This document shows positions 8,484 through 17,752 of a stretch of 64,000 nt of DNA, in pieces. The number at the start of each line of letters is the position of its first letter. Position 1 is the first letter of the stretch. The position numbers and the translations under genes were made by a program. The stretch is from Candidatus Hydrogenedentota bacterium (GTDB lineage: Bacteria; Hydrogenedentota; Hydrogenedentia; Hydrogenedentales; CAILVY01), in assembly GCA_029565395.1 (NCBI GenBank), contig JAKQOG010000249.1:62001-126000 (forward strand), read 5' to 3'. The notes under the pieces were generated by a model. The model ran no database searches, was not told the origin of the DNA, and saw only the letters and a program-made list of their open reading frames with translations.

Positions 8484-9410
8484 ATGAGCACCGCAATTTC
8501 ATTGACACGCTGGCTACCCTGGGTTAATCCCTTATCCGCCTGGACCATGGAAAAAGAACTGCTGACCGACCAAGCCCGCGCCAAAATGCAGGGCAAGACG
8601 TTTGTGCGGCTGTCCGCAGGCGTCACACATTACGAATTGGATGGGCCGGAAGATGGCGAAGTGGTGGTGTTCATTCACGGGCTGACCGCCCCTTCGTTTG
8701 TGTGGGATTATCAATTCCGCACGTTTGCCAAAGCCGGATTCCGCGTGTTGCGGTACGATCTTTTCGGGCGCGGGTTATCGGATCGGCCCCGGGCAAAATA
8801 TACCGCGGACTTTCTCGATCAGCAATTGGTGGAATTACTGGATGCACTGGGTATTACGAAGCCAGTACATTTGGTGACATTGTCCATGGGCGCTTCGATC
8901 GTGATGAATTTTATAGATCGGCACCCCGAACGCGTACAACGCTTCGCATTGTTTGGTCCGGCGGGATTCCCGGTGCATGTGCCGTTCAAGTACAAGCTGG
9001 TGCAATCGCCGATCATAGGCGATATTCTTTTCAAGATCACCGGCAACACTATTTTTCGAAAATCCTTGAACCGCCAGCCTATCCGCGATCTACGGCGCAA
9101 ACAGGAACTTAAAACACGATTTCTGGAACAGATGCGCTTCAAGGGGTTCAAACGTTGCGTGCTATCCACCCTGCGTCACAATCCGGTGCTTAACCTGCAC
9201 AACGTCTATCAGCGGGTGGGACGGCATGGACACAAAGGCATTCTTTTCTGGGGCGCCAGCGATCACGTCACACCCTTTGAGCACCATCGCTTTGTACAAA
9301 ACGCTATTCCCCACATTATTTTTCATCCCTTCAAGGATGAAGGCCATACGCTGAATTATGAGCGTCCGGAACTGGTCAATCCGCTGCTTCTAGATTTTTT
9401 ACAGGCGTGA
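8484..9410 (+). CDS. Alpha/beta hydrolase
   Basis: The 308-residue protein fits the alpha/beta hydrolase fold. FIHGLTAPSFVWDYQ forms the oxyanion strand, and RYDLFGRGLSDRPR is the classic GxGxS/D segment. VTLSMGASIVMNF carries the nucleophilic serine. WGASDHVTPFEH and DEGHTLNYERPE give the acid and histidine of the triad. The nucleophile elbow reads Thr-Leu-Ser-Met-Gly, so the first glycine of GxSxG is missing. There is no signal peptide, so it should be cytoplasmic. GAGGA lies 4 bases before the ATG. It may be an esterase or a lipid or aromatic-ester hydrolase; nothing nearby narrows this down. Confidence 0.85.
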   Translation: MSTAISLTRWLPWVNPLSAWTMEKELLTDQARAKMQGKTFVRLSAGVTHYELDGPEDGEVVVFIHGLTAPSFVWDYQFRTFAKAGFRVLRYDLFGRGLSDRPRAKYTADFLDQQLVELLDALGITKPVHLVTLSMGASIVMNFIDRHPERVQRFALFGPAGFPVHVPFKYKLVQSPIIGDILFKITGNTIFRKSLNRQPIRDLRRKQELKTRFLEQMRFKGFKRCVLSTLRHNPVLNLHNVYQRVGRHGHKGILFWGASDHVTPFEHHRFVQNAIPHIIFHPFKDEGHTLNYERPELVNPLLLDFLQA

Positions 9411-9455
9411 TGCTCTCTATCACGCGCCTCTCCAACCAGCGCGGTAACAATAGAA

Positions 9456-9490
9456 CATCCTGTATTCCACTTGGCATGGAATACAGGATG
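9456..9490. terminator. Perfect 14-bp inverted repeat between converging genes
   Basis: CATCCTGTATTCCA and its exact complement TGGAATACAGGATG flank a 7-base loop. The hairpin stands 45 bases after the hydrolase and 34 bases past the end of the FKBP gene, which is read from the other strand. It is followed by AATATTTTC on the plus strand, so it is likely a two-way transcription terminator, although the U-tract is weak. Confidence 0.65.
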
Positions 9491-9524
9491 AATATTTTCT
9501 GGTCAACCGCGCGTGACGGCGAGG

Positions 9525-10316
9525 CTATTTTTGTCCGCCCGCGGCGGGGGCGCTGTCCAGTTGGACCGTGTTCGGATTTCCCGCGATAATGTCCAGCAAT
9601 TCAACCTCGAAAATGAGCACGGAATTGGCGGGGATTTTCTGCTGATCGCGCGGGCCGTATCCCAGACTGGCCGGAATGAACAACTGCCATTTGGCGCCTT
9701 TTTTCATCAGTTGGAGCGCTTCCGTCCAGCCTTTAATTACCTGGGTCACGCCAAATTCCACCGGTTCGCCGCGATCCACGGAACTATCGAATTTCGTTCC
9801 GTCAGTTAGCGTTCCGGTGTAATGCACCTTCACTTTATCGTTAGCGGTCGGGCTGGGGCCGTCGCCTTCCGTAATGACTTTGTATTGCAGGCCGCTCGGC
9901 AAGACCTTTACCCCTTCCTTGGCGGCATTCGCCTTAAGGAATTCCTCACCCGCCGCCAGATTCTTATCGCTCCGTTCCTTCTGGGCCTTGGTCATGAACG
10001 AACGCACCACCGCTTCCGCTTCTTGCTGGTTGATCGCGGGCTCACGGCCGGCGGTCACGTCATCAATTGCCTTCATGAACAGTTCCTGATTCGGGATCAA
10101 TCCAATACGTTTCAGAAACTCGCCCAATTGGATCCCCACGGCATAGCTGGCTTTGTCAATGTCTGTTTCAAGCACTGCCGTGCTTTTCTCCTTCGCGGGA
10201 ACTTCTTCAGCCGTGGCGGCTGCCGGGGGCGGCGTGGCCGGCGGGGTTTGGGCAAGGGCCGGAAGGGTCAGTACAAGGGCTGTGATCAACATAGCCCCAA
10301 TCAGGGTGGTTTTCAT
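9525..10316 (-). CDS. Exported FKBP-type peptidyl-prolyl isomerase
   Basis: This 263-residue protein starts with a Sec signal peptide (MKTTLIGAMLITALVLTLPA, cut near ALA-Q). An Ala/Pro-rich linker follows, then an FKBP-associated dimerisation domain (KASYAVGIQLGEFLKRIG, about 50-120). The FKBP domain is at about 150-250, with VKVHYTGTLTDGTKFDSS, EFGVTQVIKGWTEALQLM and FIPASLGYGPRDQQKIPANS. This is the FkpA/Mip architecture, which catalyses proline isomerisation and acts as a chaperone in the periplasm. It is transcribed away from the sensor kinase at 10702, and the shared gap contains repeats that could regulate either gene. Confidence 0.94.
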   Translation of the reverse strand: MKTTLIGAMLITALVLTLPALAQTPPATPPPAAATAEEVPAKEKSTAVLETDIDKASYAVGIQLGEFLKRIGLIPNQELFMKAIDDVTAGREPAINQQEAEAVVRSFMTKAQKERSDKNLAAGEEFLKANAAKEGVKVLPSGLQYKVITEGDGPSPTANDKVKVHYTGTLTDGTKFDSSVDRGEPVEFGVTQVIKGWTEALQLMKKGAKWQLFIPASLGYGPRDQQKIPANSVLIFEVELLDIIAGNPNTVQLDSAPAAGGQK

Positions 10317-10423
10317 GCGGTATTCCTTTTTCGTTAAATTCGGTTTATGCTGCGCCAGGGGTCAATATGGCCGACATCATGCGCAGACCGTTAAGAATAC
10401 CTTTTTAACTGGCCTCCATGCAA

Positions 10424-10457
10424 GTACACATATAACCCTGGTACGCATATAACCCTG
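10424..10457. repeat. Tandem 17-bp direct repeat
   Basis: GTACACATATAACCCTG is followed immediately by GTACGCATATAACCCTG, 16 of 17 identical. The pair stands 11 bases before the 124-base intergenic element and about 110 bases upstream of the FKBP gene start. Tandem repeats of this size are often binding sites for a regulator that docks cooperatively; this is inference. Confidence 0.6.
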
Positions 10458-10468
10458 CGGCTACAAGC

Positions 10469-10592
10469 ATTGTGAAATAGGCCTTTTTCTTTAAAGCACA
10501 CCGGACAGAAAGCAAATCACTGGCATTTCACGGCCAAACCATTGCCTTTAAATTTGCCTGGATGAGAAATAGGACGATTTCGCAAATGCCTC
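10469..10592. repeat. Intergenic element, copy A
   Basis: This stretch aligns with 56408-56530 over its whole length with a single one-base gap. Shared blocks are ATTG-GAAA-AG at the left end, CCGGACA, GGCATTTCACGG followed by AAACC, and GGAC-ATTTCGC then TGCCTC at the right end. The end blocks are largely complementary to each other, and CCGG pairs with CTGG here where copy B has GCCGG and CCGGC. That pattern is what a conserved RNA or a cruciform would show. It lies just upstream of a plus-strand promoter, so if transcribed it is more likely read on the minus strand or on its own. The function is unknown. Confidence 0.5.
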
Positions 10593-10607
10593 TAGCTACT
10601 TTATTTA

Positions 10608-10637
10608 TAGACAGCTATTCTCTTTCTGGTATATAAT
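10608..10637 (+). promoter_or_regulatory. Predicted sigma-70 promoter of the hybrid kinase
   Basis: TAGACA and TATAAT are separated by 18 bases, giving a perfect -10 box and a four-of-six -35 box. The predicted transcription start near 10644 gives a leader of about 58 bases before the kinase ATG. Confidence 0.6.
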
Positions 10638-10701
10638 CGTTATGAGTCAAGAGGCTACGCCCGTGATTTTTTGGGGTTAATCACAGGGCCGGAGGCGTGC
10701 A

Positions 10702-13700
10702 ATGGGAGAGCACGTGAAAAAAACAAAAGCCCAGCTCATCGCCGAGTTGGAACGTTTGGAGAGCTGCCTTGCGGGGTTGGAGTCCGCCTCCAGCAACCAG
10801 GAAGCGTTCCAGCCATCCCTGCACATAAGCGATGAATTCTGCCGGTGTATGGCCGATGGCTCCCCCATCCCGGCCTTTGTCATTTCCACGGATCACACGA
10901 TTGTTTTCTGGAATCAGGCCTTGGCGGAGCTCAGCAGGCTCCCCGCCACCACCATGATCGGCAGCCGGGAGCAATGGAGAGCGTTCTATGACAAGGAGCG
11001 GCCCTGCATGGCGGATCTGCTGATTGACGGGGATCATGATGCAATTCAAAAATGGTACGCCGGAAAGGGCTCAAAATCAGAACTGGTCGCAGACGCCTAT
11101 GAAGCGACAGATTTCTTCCCCGCCCTGGGAGACAATGGGAGATGGCTGCGCTTCACGGCGGCCTTGCTTAGAGATGTGACAGGCACGGTGCTTGGCGCAA
11201 TAGAAACGTTGGAGGATGTAACGGATCGCAGGCGCGCGGAGGACGGGCTCAGATTACGGGATTCTTTGAACCAACAGCTTCTCAGTATCAGTGATTTCCG
11301 TCAAAAGTTAAACATCATTACTACCATGATCGTCGAGTCCTTTGGGGCCGATTTTGCCCGTATCTGGCTGACGGGCGATGGGGATCTGTGCGCGCAAGGA
11401 TGCATTCACGCCAGCGTCACGGAAGGTCCGCACGTGTGCCGCGACAGATCCCGCTGTCTTCATCTGATGGTCAGCACCGGACGCTACACCCATATTGACG
11501 GGAGCCATCAGCGTGTGCCTTTGGGATGCTATAAAATCGGACGGGTGGCTTCGGGCGACGAGCCGAAATTTCTTACCAACGATGTCACACACGATCCACG
11601 CATTCACGACCATGATTGGGCGCGCGCCCTTGGTTTGGTTTCTTTTATTGGTTATCGGATTCGCTCCGGAGAAGGCGCGCCACTGGGGGTTCTGGCGCTC
11701 TTCAGCCGCCGGGCAATCTCTTCGGAAGAAGAAACCTTGCTGCAGGATATTGCCAATATTGCCTCCCATGTAATCCAGGCGGGATTGGCCGAAGAGGCGC
11801 TGCAAAAAAGTGAAGAAAAATACCGCGGGCTCATTGAAACCACCGACACAGGCTATGTCATTCTTGACCAACAGGGAAACGTGCTTGACGCCAACCCAAA
11901 ATACGTGAGCCTGGCGGGCTTTGAGTCATTGGAAGAAATCCGGAACCGCAATGTGCTGGAATGGACCGCCGATCATATTAAGCCGCAGAATTTCGAAGCA
12001 ATCAAACAGTGCATGGAGCAGGGATTCATCCGGAACCTTGAAATCGAATACGTACATACGGACGGAACCCATGTTCCCATCGAAGTCAACGCCACGGTCG
12101 TAAAAACGTATACCGGCACGACCATTCTTTCCCTATGCCGGGACATCACCGAGCGCAAACAGGCGGAGGAAGCCTTGCGGAAAAGCGGGCAGCGGTTCCG
12201 GGCAATGATAGAGTATGGCAATGATGTTATCGTTGTCGTGAACCAGGAAGGTGTGCTTTGTTATGAGAGTCCGTCCGTGGAACGGCTCCTGGGGTACGGC
12301 GCCAATGAATTATTTGGCATGAATGCCTTTGATTTTATCCACCCGGATGACCTTGCCGGGACTCTTTCCGCCTTTCTTGAAGTGCTTCAAGAACCCGGCA
12401 GAGTGCGGCGTGCGGAATACCGGTTCCGGCATAAGAACGGTTCCTGGCGCGTTCACGAGGGCATTGGATGCAATCTGCTCGATGAACCTGCAATCAAGGG
12501 CGTGGTCATCAATTCGCGGGATATCACCGAACGCAAACAGACGGAGGAATCGTTGCTCAGATCGGAAGAACGGTTCCAACAAGTGGCGGAAAACGCCCAG
12601 GAATGGATTTGGGAGGTGGATACCGATGGCCTGTACACCTATGTGAGTCCCACCGTCGAAAGAATTCTTGGGCACCGGCCGGAAGAAATTGTCGGGAAAA
12701 TGCATTTCTATGATCTGTTCCATCCCGAAAACAGGGAGGAAATGAAATCGGCCGCGCTCCGTGTCTTCGCGGAGAAACAGTCTTTCCGGGAATTCCCAAA
12801 CCGAAACGTGCACCGGGACGGAAGAGAAGTGTGGTTGTTGACGAGTGGAATCCCCATGCTGGATGAGGCGGGAAATCTTGCCGGGTATCGAGGCGTGGAT
12901 GCCGACATCACCGAACGCAAGCGGGCAGAAGAATCGTTGCGCCATATGCTTGATCTGCAGAGCGCCATTCTCAATAACGCTGCCTATATGTTGATCTCAA
13001 CGGATAACGAGGGTGTCATCACAACCTTCAATCCGGCCGCCGAGCGCGCCCTGGGCTATACTTCTGAAGAATGCATCGGCAAGTTGACCCCGATCGTCCT
13101 TCACGACCCCGATGAAGTGGCTGAACGCGCCAGGACATTTTCAGCAGAACTGGGCGTCACTATTGATCCGGGCTTTGAAGTCTTCGTCGCAAAGGCCCGC
13201 CGCAAGCTGCCAAACGAATACGAGTGGACCTACATTCGAAAAGACGGCCTGCGTTTCCCGGTTCTGCTCAGTGTGACGGCACTGTGCGATCCGCAAGGGA
13301 ATATTACTGGTTTCTTAGGCATGGCCAGCGACATCACGGAGCGCAAACAGGCAGAGGAGATAAAACATCACTCCGAACGGCGCACGGCCATAATGAACGA
13401 GATTGCCCAGGTCTTTCTCACGGTTCCCGACGCCGAAATGTACGGAGAGATTCTGTCTATTTTGATCAGGGTGACAAACAGCCCCTACGGGATTTTCGGA
13501 TTTATTGAAGAAAACGGCGACCTGGTTATTCCAAGTTTGACCAAAGGGATTTGGCAGGAATGCCAGGTTTCCGGTAAGTCTTTCGTGTTTCCACCCGACA
13601 CGTGGGGGGACAGCCTCTGGGGCCGGGCTATTCGAGAGCGCAGGACTTTCTGCTCGGACGGCCCATTCCACACCCCACCAGGTCATCTCGCCATCAACAC

Positions 13701-15027
13701 CTTCCTCGCCATGCCCGTTACCTTTGGGGAACAGGCTATCGGTCTCTTGGCCTTGGCTAATCGATCAGGAGGTTATGCAGAGGAACAAAAGAGATTCCTT
13801 GAGGACATTGCCAAGTATATTTCTCCCATCCTCCATGCGCGGTTGGCGCGCGACCAACAGGAACGCGGGCGAAGAATAGCCGAGGAGCAGCTTCGTCAGT
13901 CGCAGAAGATGGAATCGGTGGGTCGGCTCGCCGGAGGCGTGGCGCACGATTTCAACAACCTGCTGACCGCCATCCTCGGGTATGTGGAACTCAGCATGAG
14001 CAAAATCCAGGACTTGGAACCTGAGGTTTCCGAGTGGCTGACGGAAGTTCAACGCTCGGCGGAACGCGCCCGGGACTTGACGTGGCAATTGCTTGCGTTT
14101 GGACGCAAACAGGCCCTTCATATGCGGACGCTTGACTTGAATGAGTTGATCCTTGGTCTGATGAAGATGCTGACCCGCCTCATTGGTGAAGATATTCACG
14201 TAGTGACCAATCTGGAACCCGTTCCCGGCACGATCCGCGGCGACCAATCTCAGCTCGAACAAGTCCTTCTAAACCTCGCCATCAATGCCCGCGACGCCAT
14301 GCCCCAGGGCGGACGGCTTACCATCGAAACCTCAAACGTCCTGTTGGACAAGGCCTATGCCGCCACCCACATGGACGTGCACCCCGGCGCCTATGTAATG
14401 ATGGCGGTCAGCGACAACGGTTGTGGAATGGATGCCGGTACGCTGGCGAAGATCTTCGAACCTTTTTTTACCACCAAGGAGGTGGGCAAGGGAACAGGTC
14501 TGGGGCTTGCCACGGTCTACGGCATCGTCAAACAGCACAATGGCCATGTGTCGGTGTACAGCGAGGTGGGGCATGGGACGACATTCAAAGTGTACCTGCC
14601 GCGCATAGTAACAACGGAAGAGGGTGATCCCGCCTCGCTTCCAGCCGAGTCCGCCACTCGCGGCGTGGAAACAATCCTGCTCGTCGAGGACGATGCCGCC
14701 GTCCGGAAACTGGCCGCCGGCATGCTGAGCAGTCTTGGCTACCACGTGATCGAAGCCCAGGATGGACCCGATGCCGTGCAAATCGCCGCTCGGCATGAAA
14801 CTATCCACCTTCTCCTGACGGATGTCATCATGCCCGGCATGAGCGGCCAGCAGGTCTTCGATACTGTCGCGCTAACCCACCCCGGAATCAAAGTCCTCTA
14901 CATGTCAGGTTACCCCGCCAATATCATAGCCCATCAAGGCGCCCTTAAAGAGGGGGTCCGGCTCTTGCAGAAACCCTTCACCCTCCAAAACCTGGCCGCG
15001 AAAATTCGTGAAGCCCTCATCAATTAA
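10702..15027 (+). CDS. Multi-PAS/GAF hybrid sensor histidine kinase
   Basis: At 1441 residues this is a very large soluble kinase with no transmembrane segment. A short coiled coil leads into PAS 1 (about 45-170), then GAF 1 (about 190-360, with a Cys-rich patch around [20 protein letters not shown]). Four PAS domains follow (about 373-490, 495-615, 620-745, 750-885), each closed by a DITERK(Q/R)AEE linker. Next come GAF 2 (about 890-1045), a HisKA-type dimerisation domain with phospho-His near 1081 in [20 protein letters not shown], an HATPase domain and a C-terminal receiver. The receiver's phospho-Asp is near 1374 in [12 protein letters not shown]. The HDFNN box places it with the HPK4-like kinases that end in a receiver. 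No DNA-binding output gene is adjacent. The GAF 1 cysteines and histidines could bind a metal or haem, but this is untested. Confidence 0.93.
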   Translation: MGEHVKKTKAQLIAELERLESCLAGLESASSNQEAFQPSLHISDEFCRCMADGSPIPAFVISTDHTIVFWNQALAELSRLPATTMIGSREQWRAFYDKERPCMADLLIDGDHDAIQKWYAGKGSKSELVADAYEATDFFPALGDNGRWLRFTAALLRDVTGTVLGAIETLEDVTDRRRAEDGLRLRDSLNQQLLSISDFRQKLNIITTMIVESFGADFARIWLTGDGDLCAQGCIHASVTEGPHVCRDRSRCLHLMVSTGRYTHIDGSHQRVPLGCYKIGRVASGDEPKFLTNDVTHDPRIHDHDWARALGLVSFIGYRIRSGEGAPLGVLALFSRRAISSEEETLLQDIANIASHVIQAGLAEEALQKSEEKYRGLIETTDTGYVILDQQGNVLDANPKYVSLAGFESLEEIRNRNVLEWTADHIKPQNFEAIKQCMEQGFIRNLEIEYVHTDGTHVPIEVNATVVKTYTGTTILSLCRDITERKQAEEALRKSGQRFRAMIEYGNDVIVVVNQEGVLCYESPSVERLLGYGANELFGMNAFDFIHPDDLAGTLSAFLEVLQEPGRVRRAEYRFRHKNGSWRVHEGIGCNLLDEPAIKGVVINSRDITERKQTEESLLRSEERFQQVAENAQEWIWEVDTDGLYTYVSPTVERILGHRPEEIVGKMHFYDLFHPENREEMKSAALRVFAEKQSFREFPNRNVHRDGREVWLLTSGIPMLDEAGNLAGYRGVDADITERKRAEESLRHMLDLQSAILNNAAYMLISTDNEGVITTFNPAAERALGYTSEECIGKLTPIVLHDPDEVAERARTFSAELGVTIDPGFEVFVAKARRKLPNEYEWTYIRKDGLRFPVLLSVTALCDPQGNITGFLGMASDITERKQAEEIKHHSERRTAIMNEIAQVFLTVPDAEMYGEILSILIRVTNSPYGIFGFIEENGDLVIPSLTKGIWQECQVSGKSFVFPPDTWGDSLWGRAIRERRTFCSDGPFHTPPGHLAINTFLAMPVTFGEQAIGLLALANRSGGYAEEQKRFLEDIAKYISPILHARLARDQQERGRRIAEEQLRQSQKMESVGRLAGGVAHDFNNLLTAILGYVELSMSKIQDLEPEVSEWLTEVQRSAERARDLTWQLLAFGRKQALHMRTLDLNELILGLMKMLTRLIGEDIHVVTNLEPVPGTIRGDQSQLEQVLLNLAINARDAMPQGGRLTIETSNVLLDKAYAATHMDVHPGAYVMMAVSDNGCGMDAGTLAKIFEPFFTTKEVGKGTGLGLATVYGIVKQHNGHVSVYSEVGHGTTFKVYLPRIVTTEEGDPASLPAESATRGVETILLVEDDAAVRKLAAGMLSSLGYHVIEAQDGPDAVQIAARHETIHLLLTDVIMPGMSGQQVFDTVALTHPGIKVLYMSGYPANIIAHQGALKEGVRLLQKPFTLQNLAAKIREALIN

Positions 15028-15189
15028 GTTGTGCTCCCGCTTCCCAAAATAAATATTTTCCCACCATCTATTTCAGAAATTAGGGACAACGAAGCCCTGA
15101 TCAAGCATATCTTTGAAAAACCCAATATTCGCTTTTCTTCGACTCTTTTTTTCAAAAAGAACAAAGGAACTGTCAAGAATTACTCGGCA

Positions 15190-16152
15190 TCACACCACTT
15201 CCATGGTGGAGGGCGGTTTTGAGGCAATGTTGTAGGTCACGCTGACAACGCCGGGCACTTTGCTGGTGATCTCCGCCGCAATTGCCTCCAGGATAGTGAA
15301 GGAAAGGCGCGTGGGTGTTGCGATGCGCGCATCCACGCTCTCCCAGCAGCGGACCTCGATCTGAAGGCCGAACTCGCGCTTATTGTTGCGCATGCCGGTC
15401 ACCCGATCCTCATGTAGGATCGCCATGTATTGGAAGGCGCCGCTGTTCTTTAGCGCCCGCTCCACTATTGCATTGGCCTTGCGTGTAATCTCGATACGCT
15501 CCGGAGTGGCCTCGCCAATCACCCGCGCCGACAGCGCCGGGCCGGGGAACGGAATGCGCTTAAACAGTTCCGCCGGAAGTCCCAGTGCCTTGCCCAGCTT
15601 CCGCACGCCGTCTTTGCGCAATTGAATTAATGGTTCGAGAATGCGGTAGCCGAATGCTTTTTGCGGATCGATCCCAAGCTGCTCAAACACGTTGTGCTGC
15701 CGCTTGATTCCCGCCACCGTTTCGTCCACGTCCGTCAGGATAGTGCCCTGCAACAGGCATTTTGCACCGCTTTTCTTAACAATCTTGCCAAAAACCTTTT
15801 TATAGAACGTTTGTGTGATCGCTTCCCGCTTCTCCTCGGGATCCGTGATCCCCTTCAGTGCCGCGAAAAATTCCTTGCGCGCATCTACCACTTCCACCTT
15901 CACGCCGAGTTTTTTGAAATATCCCACCACCTGTACCGGTTCCCCCTCCCGCATAATCCCGTTATTTATAAATACCGTCTTCAAGCGTTTGCCCAACGCA
16001 CGGTGGCCCAGCATCGTGACCGTGGACGAATCCACGCCCCCGGACAGTGCGTTGATCGCCAGTCCGTCTCCCACGGCTGCCCGGATCTCCTGAACTTTTT
16101 CTTCGATAAACTGTTTGGTGTTCATTTTTTGCGCGGTAATTTCCTTGATCAT
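15190..16152 (-). CDS. guaAb: GMP synthase ATP-pyrophosphatase subunit (stand-alone)
   Basis: The 320-residue protein matches the C-terminal synthetase half of GMP synthase, which adenylates XMP and aminates it to GMP. It has the PP-loop SGGVDS (37-42), FINNGIMREGE, the block GTILTDVDETVAGIKRQHNV, RIPFPGPALSARVIGEAT, and the dimerisation end NIASKPPSTMEVV. The usual glutamine amidotransferase domain is missing, as in archaeal two-subunit enzymes, so ammonia must come from a separate GATase protein outside the window or from free ammonia. I start at the ATG preceded by GGGAG at a 10-base distance. The upstream frame extension has no family similarity. Confidence 0.88.
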   Translation of the reverse strand: MIKEITAQKMNTKQFIEEKVQEIRAAVGDGLAINALSGGVDSSTVTMLGHRALGKRLKTVFINNGIMREGEPVQVVGYFKKLGVKVEVVDARKEFFAALKGITDPEEKREAITQTFYKKVFGKIVKKSGAKCLLQGTILTDVDETVAGIKRQHNVFEQLGIDPQKAFGYRILEPLIQLRKDGVRKLGKALGLPAELFKRIPFPGPALSARVIGEATPERIEITRKANAIVERALKNSGAFQYMAILHEDRVTGMRNNKREFGLQIEVRCWESVDARIATPTRLSFTILEAIAAEITSKVPGVVSVTYNIASKPPSTMEVV

Positions 16153-16574
16153 GTGCTTCTCGCTCCCAATGTTACCCAAGCTTCCATTTGAAGCCCGGCA
16201 AACAAAAACAGCGCCCAATCGTTGCCATAGCCGTGTTTGGTTGCCAGGCTTCCGCCATAATGCCGGTGATACTACCACATGTCCCCATCAAACAAAAACA
16301 AGAACATACATGCCTCCAAATGCCCACCCGTGTAGTTATTTTAGATGTTGAGATCTGATCCCCTCCTCTTCCTTTTCCCGGTCAACTATCCATTCCGTCC
16401 CTATAGTCTATCTATCCATGTTCGTCCGTGTACATTCCCAAACCCTAAATCATTTTCACCGGATTGCACCGAGGGCAGTACGATTCTTATTTGACAGCAT
16501 ACAACAACTAGTTTATACTCGCGCAATTGAACCGAGGTGGTATTAAAGTGGTTCAACTAGAAAGGGAGATTCTG
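16153..16574. other. Divergent intergenic region
   Basis: The 422 bases between the GMP synthase subunit (minus) and the orphan gene (plus) contain no gene that I can support. The right end has a near-consensus promoter at 16491-16519 and an AAAGGGAG ribosome binding site near 16560. No promoter for the minus-strand gene is clear. Confidence 0.5.
16491..16519 (+). promoter_or_regulatory. Near-consensus sigma-70 promoter
   Basis: A perfect TTGACA is followed after exactly 17 bases by TATACT (five of six). The predicted start is near 16526, leaving a leader of about 49 bases. This is the strongest sigma-70 match I found in the window, and it serves the orphan gene at 16575. Confidence 0.8.
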
Positions 16575-17627
16575 ATGAGTAATGAAAGTGTATTGGTGGG
16601 ATTGGCGGGAGGATATGGTCAATTAGGACCTGATAACAATTTGTCAGGAAATAATCAGCAACATGATATAACGGACCTTTCAAGTTTTCTAAAGTTAGGG
16701 TTGTGGCTGGTGTCATTATGTTACAAGGTTTATACTTGCGTTGGAGATAAAGGGGGGGATGAGCCGCTTCGACCGGATAAACCAGATATTATTCCGTTTA
16801 CCGAATTAATAAAGAAAGTAAAAAACAGTAAGTCAAATCAAAAAGAAAGCTACATAACGGTTAAAAACGCATGCATCGCTCCTGTTGTTTTACTTCATAA
16901 AGGCTGGTGGGAGGAAAACGCTGAAAAAAGCCCAGATAATCTGTATGACCGCAACAGAAAATTGGGAGGGCTTCACCATTGGCTCATAAATGGTTTCGTT
17001 GAATGGGGTCCGTCATGGGATTTATTTGAGGGAGTGATTTCGGGGGAAAGACCTTATTTATTTGGGCAAATTGCCAATGGCGACGAAGCCAATTCAATAC
17101 CATTAATCGTGAGAAAAGAATCAATACCAAATCGTCTTATTGACGAATATAAAAGCGGTAAAATGTCACTTACCGCGGATATTACTGGCAAATTAATGAA
17201 AAGAAAAGAACTTGATAGCGGCATTAAAAAAGAATTATCCAGTGCTGAAACAGGTGAAAAATCCCCCGAGGATTTTTTCCTGGTTGTGGATAAAACAGTA
17301 CAAGAAAATGCAAGAATCGACAAACCAAAAGATGAGCTTGAATACTTTTATACTGGATATTTGTGGAAATGCGTTGTGCCTGAGTCACGATATAAAGATC
17401 CACAACCCCTAGGGCCGAAGGATGTTTATTTTGTTTGGGAACATACGGATTTTACAAAACCTGATGCTTTGAAATATAACTTAGATATTCTTGATGCCAA
17501 AACAGAATGGATTCGTAAGGAATTAGTAGAGCCGTTGGTTGTACTAAACAAATCTCACTCGATTGTACGTGGGGAATCCAAGTGGGATACAGATGTATTT
17601 TATCAGCACATCTTACGTGGTCATTAA
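16575..17627 (+). CDS. Orphan protein of unknown function, AT-rich
   Basis: I do not recognise this 350-residue protein (MSNESVLVGLAGGYGQLGPD...). It has no clear signal peptide and no catalytic motif I can name. One moderately hydrophobic stretch lies near the N-terminus (LKLGLWLVSLCYKVYTCVG). It is rich in Lys, Glu, Asp and aromatic residues (KGWWEEN, LHHWLINGFVEWGPSWDLFE). Base and codon use are clearly more A+T-rich than all neighbours, with frequent AAA, GAA, ATA and TTT codons, which suggests recent transfer. The ATG is chosen because AAAGGGAG stands 7 bases before it; the TTG 48 bases upstream lacks a site. A near-consensus promoter makes strong expression likely. It could be a defence or mobile-element cargo gene, but nothing proves that. 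Confidence 0.8.
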   Translation: MSNESVLVGLAGGYGQLGPDNNLSGNNQQHDITDLSSFLKLGLWLVSLCYKVYTCVGDKGGDEPLRPDKPDIIPFTELIKKVKNSKSNQKESYITVKNACIAPVVLLHKGWWEENAEKSPDNLYDRNRKLGGLHHWLINGFVEWGPSWDLFEGVISGERPYLFGQIANGDEANSIPLIVRKESIPNRLIDEYKSGKMSLTADITGKLMKRKELDSGIKKELSSAETGEKSPEDFFLVVDKTVQENARIDKPKDELEYFYTGYLWKCVVPESRYKDPQPLGPKDVYFVWEHTDFTKPDALKYNLDILDAKTEWIRKELVEPLVVLNKSHSIVRGESKWDTDVFYQHILRGH

Positions 17628-17752
17628 TTTTGAGAAGGGTGTTTCCATTTGTCGGTGTGCTGGATCTAAGTCGTTGAATACGCGGCAAGGGGGATGGTAG
17701 TATTTTCATCGTAGTAGAGTTTGACAATTAACATGCGGGGGTTCAACGCCCA

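Larger units (their letters stand above)
10317..10701. other. Divergent regulatory region with repeats and a promoter
   Basis: This 385-base gap separates the FKBP gene (minus) from the hybrid kinase (plus). It holds a tandem 17-base repeat at 10424-10457, a 124-base element at 10469-10592 that is related to one at 56408-56530, and a plus-strand promoter at 10608-10637, all listed separately. GGAGG at 10691-10695 is the kinase ribosome binding site. No coding frame is convincing. Confidence 0.6.

Noticed and set aside
10469-10592. Cyclic di-GMP type I riboswitch in intergenic element A
   Set aside because: The CAAACC and GGACG...GCAAA pieces recall the GEMM motif, but spacing and helix layout differ, and copy B lacks the GCAAA part. 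I keep it as an element of unknown function.
15031-15222. Small plus-strand frame after the giant kinase
   Set aside because: It starts at a GTG without a ribosome binding site, is low-complexity at its end and overlaps the real minus-strand gene.
17720-17752. TTGACA as a promoter for the GspE-N/cNMP gene
   Set aside because: The box is too close to the start codon and has no -10 box at a proper distance.
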